Below are positions 58,609 to 64,000 of a stretch of DNA of 64,000 nt, in pieces. Position 1 is the stretch's first letter. The number at the start of each line of letters is the position of its first letter. This DNA is from Reticulascus tulasneorum (Eukaryota; Ascomycota; Sordariomycetes; Glomerellales; Reticulascaceae). A model generated the notes under the pieces. That model was given only the letters and a program-made list of their open reading frames with translations. It was not told where the DNA came from and searched no databases. A program made the position numbers and the translations under genes. Location: NCBI GenBank assembly GCA_001557505.1, contig LSAX01000012.1, forward strand, positions 868,001 through 932,000. The letters run 5' to 3'.

Positions 58609-59067
58609 TTAATACCGGCAATTTCCGCGAATGTGCTTTACTACAGGGTCATCAAATGTTGGATACGGCGTTGTCCCGTACACGATGAAATCCACGCCAG
58701 GATAACCGCGAACAGCGGCGAGAAGCGAGTCGTCGAGTTCTTTAACGCAAAGGTTGACGGACGAGTCGCGCCATGGCGCAAGCCTGAGGTAGATATATGC
58801 GCTAATGTCAGTCCCAATTGCACTGCTGACGTCTGCGATCGTATATCCAGGGACAAGGTGAATGATATAGCGGTGAGGGAGTATGTCTTCGGGGGGCGTA
58901 TCTGCATTTATGATCCGTGCTTGGTATGGCAGCGGATCCAAGATCCCAAGACTAGCTGAGAAAGAATGTACAGAGGAGGAATGGGATAGCGTGAAATGAA
59001 CACGGACCGCAAGCAAGATGGCGATGCCAACGGTCAAGCCCAAGATGGGTGGAATACGGAGATACAT
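58609..59067 (-). CDS. Stand-alone I9-like (subtilase propeptide-like) protein
   Basis: Single exon, 152 aa. I start at the ATG at 59067 (MYLRIPPILG). The first ~28 residues are a hydrophobic signal peptide or membrane anchor. The rest resembles an inhibitor I9 propeptide fold: ILPHRYIIHLVPGYT, then IGTDIS, then SLLAAVRGYPGVDFIVYG. It aligns with the neighbouring I9-like protein on the other strand through the pattern FVV-L--GYT, G-D-S, and V---PGV. No protease domain follows; the frame ends NCRY. Stand-alone I9 proteins in fungi can inhibit subtilisin-type proteases (yeast Pbi2 is the known case), so a secreted or membrane-bound inhibitor is possible. A remnant of a full protease is the alternative. 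Confidence 0.6.
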   Translation of the reverse strand: MYLRIPPILGLTVGIAILLAVRVHFTLSHSSSVHSFSASLGILDPLPYQARIINADTPPEDILPHRYIIHLVPGYTIADVSSAIGTDISAYIYLRLAPWRDSSVNLCVKELDDSLLAAVRGYPGVDFIVYGTTPYPTFDDPVVKHIRGNCRY

Positions 59068-59839
59068 GGTTGTCACTCTGCTGCTTTGGCAGCTATGAGG
59101 TGCTTATGCAGCTTTGATGTGGCTGGCAAAGTGTTATGAAAGTGGTGATTGCCTACGGATTTCAGTTGGGAGGCAATGAAGTGGGTGAGAATGTCACTCT
59201 AAGCTGGGCCACTGGGATTCGAGCCGGGCCGTGGCCATGTCCCCGAGCCATTGAATTGCGCTAGACACAACCAACAACGTCCTCACCCACACACTGAAAT
59301 CTGTTTGTGCTGCCCCCCATTTTTGGTTATCTGTGGGAAACTCTGGGTCGCACGATGGCCCCCATAGGAGCCACCACTGTCGGTAGTAAACCACGTGAAG
59401 GCGACTGCCCGGTCGCCTAGCACAAATTCCGCCGCCTAGTGCTTGTTGGGTCGTCGGTCAAATCGTATTGGTCAAATCGGAGGCTTAGCAGGTAGTTGTT
59501 GGCTGCTCTTCCAGTGGCAGTGCCGACACTGAGTAACCAATCATCAAACATCCGTCCTACAAAAGCAATGCGCAGCTGAAATAGGTTGCCAACATCTCCC
59601 AAGATCAGCCAGTAAAGACCAACATCGTCAAAGACCAACAACGGGAAGAACCAAGATTGGCTATATCTGGAACTCACGGTCGCCCTTCAGACCCACAATG
59701 ATGTCGATTCGCATTGTTGGCTCTCAGTCCAGTAGCTCGACCTATAAGTTCCTTGCCTCCCAAGCCACATGTTCCATTCATCCTCTCGGCCTCTCCATAT
59801 CTATATTTGCAGTTTGAATTCTGCTTATGATAAAGAAAT
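59068..59839. other. Divergent promoter between the two I9-like genes
   Basis: No gene supported. Frames on the minus strand (59194-59677) lack motifs. Confidence 0.4.
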
Positions 59840-60552
59840 ATGACAAATCCGTTTTATTCGTTGGTATCATTATTGTTGCCGTTGCTACTATTAGGCAGTC
59901 TTTTATGCCCGGTGCACGCAGCTCCGACTTACTCGCATACTCCCGGCCAAAACGAGGAGCACGATATGATTCTACATCTAGCTCCGTATGTACAACCCCA
60001 GCTAAAAGACCTCAGAATACCAGACCAGTTTGTCGTGCCCCTCCGGAAAGGTTATACTCTCGAAGCACACTGGGACTACCTCGGTATTGATCTCTCCAAG
60101 CAATCGGAACGATTCTCATTCATGCAATTCAGCAACATGTATCTTATCAAGATCGCTAATACGGACCTTGTTTACAATAACGTTCGCGCCGATCCGGGCG
60201 TAGAGCTCGTTGAGCAGGACCAGTTTGTTGACTTTTCCACCGAGATCGCCGAGGGCTTGCCTTTCCCGCTAGATGATGCCAGAAACAAAACACTTGGCTC
60301 ACAGGCACAATGGGGTAATTCGACGATGGGCACCAGCTCTAGGCCCGAAATGGATGCTGGCTCAATGCCATGACAACAGCCAGAAAGAAGCCCCCTCTGT
60401 CGATTCCGGATGCAACCAACGAGTACTGGCTCATGGGCAATCCGACTCCCGATGAGGGCGCCAACATATACATTCTCGATACCAGCATCTTGATCAGTCA
60501 TGACGCTTTCGAAACCGATGGCTCCTCTGAATCAAAGGCACGAAACCTATGA
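59840..60552 (+). CDS. I9 propeptide with a stub of a proteinase-K-like domain (truncated)
   Basis: The signal peptide (LLLPLLLLGSLLCPVHA) is followed by an I9-like domain: RIPDQFVVPLRKGYTLE, LGIDLS, and VRADPGVELVEQDQFV. The frame stops at 60373. A possible 65-bp intron (60315-60379, phase consistent) would join it to GANIYILDTSILISHDAF, which matches the catalytic-Asp region of proteinase-K-like subtilases with Ser in place of the Gly after Asp-Thr. The joined product is 215 aa and then ends. The His (HGTHVAG) and Ser (GTSMA) regions are absent downstream. It is therefore either a truncated protease pseudogene or a free propeptide. The divergent neighbour is a related I9-like protein. Confidence 0.55.
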
Positions 60553-62383
60553 CGAGGATCTGCCTAGAGTCACACTGTTATCGAAATGGTAGTGTCCAAG
60601 GGCCAACTCTAAGAAGCACCGACCGTCATCAGACAGCTACTGTCAGGGCCACCGCCCGTAGGAGTTGTAATATGGTTTGAAGGCACACTTCCACTGAGCC
60701 ATCTTGCGGCTAAATGGGCCGGTTTCCATTAGCGAAAGATGTGTTGCAAAAGTGCCACAGGGATACATCCGCATCCGTAGCAAGACTGCGGCTTAGCTAG
60801 GCAGCGCGATTGACTAACCCGCCAGAGTCGTTGAGTTCATCGCGGACCCGCTGCCCTAGAGTACCTAGCTCTAGGTTACTAATATGGCCGTTGGTTCCAG
60901 ACCCAAGCTTTCGATTCGCGAGTAGCGGTGAGCCATTGTAGGCGACTGCGAAGACCTTGGTTAGAGCCACCATTGAAATCCATAAGCATATGTGCACTCA
61001 ATAGGTCAAGGGGATGCTGAGCTACGCCTTGCCTTACTGCGTTGACCCCTGGTAACAGGGGCATAGGTTGGCACCGAGGTGCCTCCATGCTTTGAGAGAG
61101 TCCTAAGTAGTGTCTTAGCAAATCTTCCGTGCTACCTCTCCGGTGCTTGCAACAACGTACAGCTTACCCAAGAAAGATGCATGGGTAGCCTTCCATCCTT
61201 CATTACGCTCTCAGCCTACACCCGGCAATGTGATAGTCAGGACGCGGGCCACTCTAACTTTGCCACCTTGTGTTTATGAGTTACGCGTATAGAATGATGC
61301 CCAACCTCAATGTTGCCATCACAGCAAAAGCGAGCCTGATCTACTAACGCAACATAATGTCCACAAATGACACTAAGAGCTAGGTCCTGATTTTTAATTA
61401 CTACTTGTATTAGTAACACTTCATTTACCCTGTGATCCCTGTACGTTTGTATACGTAGTAAAATGTACCTCAAATACTAGTGTGGAAGGGTATAAAGAGC
61501 AAGTATCTCCAATGTTAGAGCGACTCTTTGCTTGAATACTATAGAGCAAGATCAGCGGAGCTACGCTAACATACATTCAAGGTCCAAGTGCATACGTCTT
61601 GTCACCACAGGCGACTCGACCCTTGCATGTTCGTTCTGCAGCCCGCCTTGCCTGCTGTTCGTGAGTAGGGCGCGCGGCATAGTTACACTCTACATGGTTC
61701 GCCAAGCCCCACATCGGACTTAGCCCCCAGGTTGCAGAATACGAACCCTCGATACTCTTAACTCGGCTTTAGCATGCATATGCATCGATTAGCTGGGTCC
61801 GCTTTGTCAGCTCTCACTTGTTTGCAGCAAATGGTAGTCGACTGCCAGCTGTCACTTGGCAACAGATGGTAATCAATTGTCAGCCATCACGTGTTTGCGG
61901 CAGACGGTAATTCGCCTTGAGGTTTGATCCTTGTCCATGTTACGCCCAGTGAACATACTACAGCATTTGATGTTCCAAAACGTATACCCGTGATCATTGT
62001 CCTTACTCATGCACGCTTGGCTTCCGTCCGAAGACGGCCATGGATTTGATTCCTGTTCCCAATGTAAGCACTAGAGAAAGAGGACGGGACGGACGATCTA
62101 CCCTGTGAAGATTAAGTTTGGGTCAAGGGCCCTGTCCCTGCGCCATCTACCTTGTTTGATGAATATGATTACTCCGGGACCACTGCAGAGGCTAAAGAGG
62201 TGACCTTGTGTGGACGGTAACATACCCGACGAGTCTGAGTAGAAATAGAGCCACGATTCCCGAGATTTATTGATCCTGAAGAGTAGCAGCCTTCACTAGC
62301 TATCAACTTATCTTTGATCTGATCAAATCCTTTTCCTCATCTTCGTTACATTCATCAGTCCGGCCTGACCTCAAGTATTCAAA
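60553..62383. other. Intergenic stretch with short tandem repeats
   Basis: No gene supported. Three degenerate ~37-bp units lie at 61804-61914 (listed). The first part may be decayed downstream sequence of the subtilase stub, but I cannot recognise protease motifs in it. Confidence 0.4.
61804..61914. repeat. Three degenerate ~37-bp tandem units
   Basis: Units begin near 61804, 61842 and 61877 with the pattern TGTCAGC--TCAC-TGTTTGC-GCA-A-GGTA. Each contains a CACTTG or CACGTG E-box-like hexamer. They lie about 500 bp upstream of the isochorismatase-like gene. Confidence 0.6.
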
Positions 62384-63346
62384 ATGAAGTTCAACTTCGG
62401 ATTCCTCATCCCAACCCTTCTTTCACACATTGTGTTGGCGACATGTCACAACAGTCAGTAGTCCCTAAAATCCAACACAGTTGCCGAAACTAACTTATGG
62501 CAGAGGTCCCATATGAAAGACTAAACAGGGACGATGCCGTAAGATCCCTCTTAAACGCAGTCTCCATGTCTGATATCTGACCTCATTAGTTGCTTCTCAT
62601 TGTTGATATGCAGGTCGGCTTGTACCATATAGTCAGAGACTTTGAACCTACACTCTTCAAGACCGCTTTGATTGCACATGCGAGAATTGGAAAAGTGTTC
62701 GATTTGCCGGTGGTAATGACAACCTCCGCACAGAATGGTGCGTTCGATCTCAAGTTTGAGTCCCACGAGAGGCTCGGTGCTAACGTGTGGTCGTTCTCCT
62801 CAGGGCCAAATGGTCATCTACCCCGGGAAATCCTTGATCTGCACCCAGATGCACCGCTCATCCAACGCCAAGGCGAGGTGAATGCGTGGGATAACCCAGA
62901 ATTCCGAGCCGCCGTCCGAGCCACCAACAAGACCCAGATTATTGTTGCAGGCATTCTCACCGACGTTTGTAGGTTGGCCCATTGCCCCACACACCATCAT
63001 GGCCACTCCATCCCGCATCCACTAAAACAGAGCAGGCACCGCTTTCTTGGCCTACTCTCTCCGTGATGAAGGTTTTAGCGTGTGGGCTAATGCTGAGGCA
63101 TCCGGGACCAACACCGCAGCTGTGCGAGACATTGCAAACGACGGCATGCGTGCGGCTGGTGTGCACGTTACGTCCCTGTTTGGAATTGTCGGTGAACTGA
63201 TGCGTGATTGGCGCAACCCATACTCTGGTGGCCTCCTCTCATACTTCGACGATGTGTATCCCGTTATGGGCATGCTTGCTCGATTTCACCGTACAGCCAT
63301 CGAGAATGGCACGATCGTGCCTGGGCAGGAGGATCTCCCTGTTTGA
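62384..63346 (+). CDS. Isochorismatase-like (YcaC-type) cysteine hydrolase with signal peptide
   Basis: Four exons (62384-62453, 62504-62538, 62590-62968, 63036-63346) encode 264 aa. The first exon gives a signal-peptide-like start (MKFNFGFLIPTLLSHIVLA). The hydrolase core has LLLIVDMQVG with the catalytic Asp, RQGEVNAWDNPEF, and GILTDVCTAFLAYSL, where the Cys nucleophile is restored by splicing the last intron. RQGEVNAW corresponds to the RPGQINAW type of bacterial YcaC, so true isochorismate cleavage is not assured. Most relatives are cytosolic; a secretory start is less usual. Secreted isochorismatases of some plant pathogens lower host salicylate, which is a possible role but not shown. 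The 35-nt second exon is small but in phase. Confidence 0.85.
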
Positions 63347-64000
63347 ATCACGGCAATGATCACTCCAGGTAAGGGACCCGCCCTGCGTTGATTGCCTGGT
63401 TCCTAGCGTGCATGTGCCTTGCACATCAATCTACATATCGGCCAGCATTGGGAGGGGAATGTTCTGTTCGCAGGCTATGATGAGCCTTTTCATTTTTCAT
63501 TTCTTGGTGGTGACTTGAACAGCAACCTTACGCAATCACTTGTCGCTGGTGTTGCTGGTCATTTCTTTGGCCCTATGGCATTAGTTAACTAGAGTGCAAC
63601 TAATTACAGCGTATTGCCGCCATCTTTCAAATCATTATTCCTTGCCTATTCCATCATGCCACCTGTATTCCACCTCGTTGGCCCTCGATAGACTCCATAT
63701 ATTGGGCAAGCGGTGCTGACTGACTGTCCGAGGGTCGTACCGTTGCTTCCTTCCATGCTGCAACGCCACCAGAAGTTCAAATCAATTAGGGAGCATAAAC
63801 AAGGATATGGAGACAAGGTATTACCTACGCTAGCGCAAATCGGATCAGGGAGCCGTCAATCTTATATTCACAGCGGCGAATTGTAACAAAGCCGATTGGA
63901 TAGGCGGGCAACTACTGACACCTTGATTGAGGAGATGAAATACGCCACCGATCGGGCCTCGCCCTATCGGTGGTATAGTTCCCGGCTTAAAGTTTAAGAG
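63347..64000. other. Window end, non-coding
   Basis: No gene, RNA or repeat seen downstream of the isochorismatase-like gene. Confidence 0.4.

Noticed and set aside
1..64000. CRISPR arrays, bacterial operons, tRNA or rRNA genes, complete transposons
   Set aside because: The DNA is eukaryotic. I found no tRNA-like B box with a matching cloverleaf and no transposase or reverse transcriptase frame, though a covariance-model search was not possible by eye.

Overview
The window is nuclear DNA of a filamentous ascomycete (Pezizomycotina; a Sordariomycete is my guess, not shown). Genes are split by short GT-AG introns of about 45-190 bp with fungal branch points such as CTAAC. The protein families (Zn2Cys6 factor, RTA1-like, RhoGAP with a Helo-like N-terminus, HeLo-type pseudokinase, LysM proteins, subgroup-C-like chitinase) are typical of that group. 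One direct repeat differs mainly by C:G/T:A transitions, as RIP would leave. I rebuilt the exons by hand. Every multi-exon model sums to a whole number of codons except the chitinase, which carries exactly one extra base.

Left part (1-22 kb): a Zn2Cys6 regulator (1523-4076,+), a small Cys-containing secreted protein (5487-6190,-) and a secreted SGNH hydrolase with an extra Cys-rich domain (7942-10081,-). A chitin-related block follows, all on the + strand: CBM18-like/GH18 chitinase (11740-14280), astacin-type metalloprotease (15442-16943) and an 888-aa protein with nine LysM-like modules (17664-21187).

Middle (21.5-45.6 kb): a chimeric relic of REI1 plus an SGNH fragment (21575-22085), a 118-aa single-span membrane protein (22260-22718,-), a homeobox/C2H2/RRM/R3H-like fusion protein (23421-26694,+), intact REI1 (27855-29087,+), a rhamnogalacturonase (30560-32258,+), a 12-exon subtilase (33205-36647,-), an RTA1-like membrane protein (39368-40440,+), a Helo-like/RhoGAP protein (40895-42965,-) and a GH16 glucanase (44644-45602,-).

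Right part (47-64 kb): a secreted GMC oxidoreductase (47458-49560,-). Next comes a head-to-head pair: a 1318-aa kinase-Sel1-ankyrin protein (50078-54165,-) and a HeLo-like pseudokinase (54704-56395,+). This pair is bracketed by two 179-bp direct repeats (49812-49990 and 56940-57118). Beyond it lie two divergent proteins resembling subtilase propeptides (I9) without a complete protease (58609-59067,- and 59840-60552,+), and a signal-peptide-bearing isochorismatase-like hydrolase (62384-63346,+).

At least eleven of the twenty genes look secreted, gene density is low (about one per 3 kb), and relics and repeats are present. The window therefore reads as an accessory, host- or substrate-interaction region with REI1 as the one clear housekeeping gene. 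I rate the repeat-flanked kinase-ankyrin/HeLo-pseudokinase pair as the likeliest undescribed system, followed by the divergent I9 pair.
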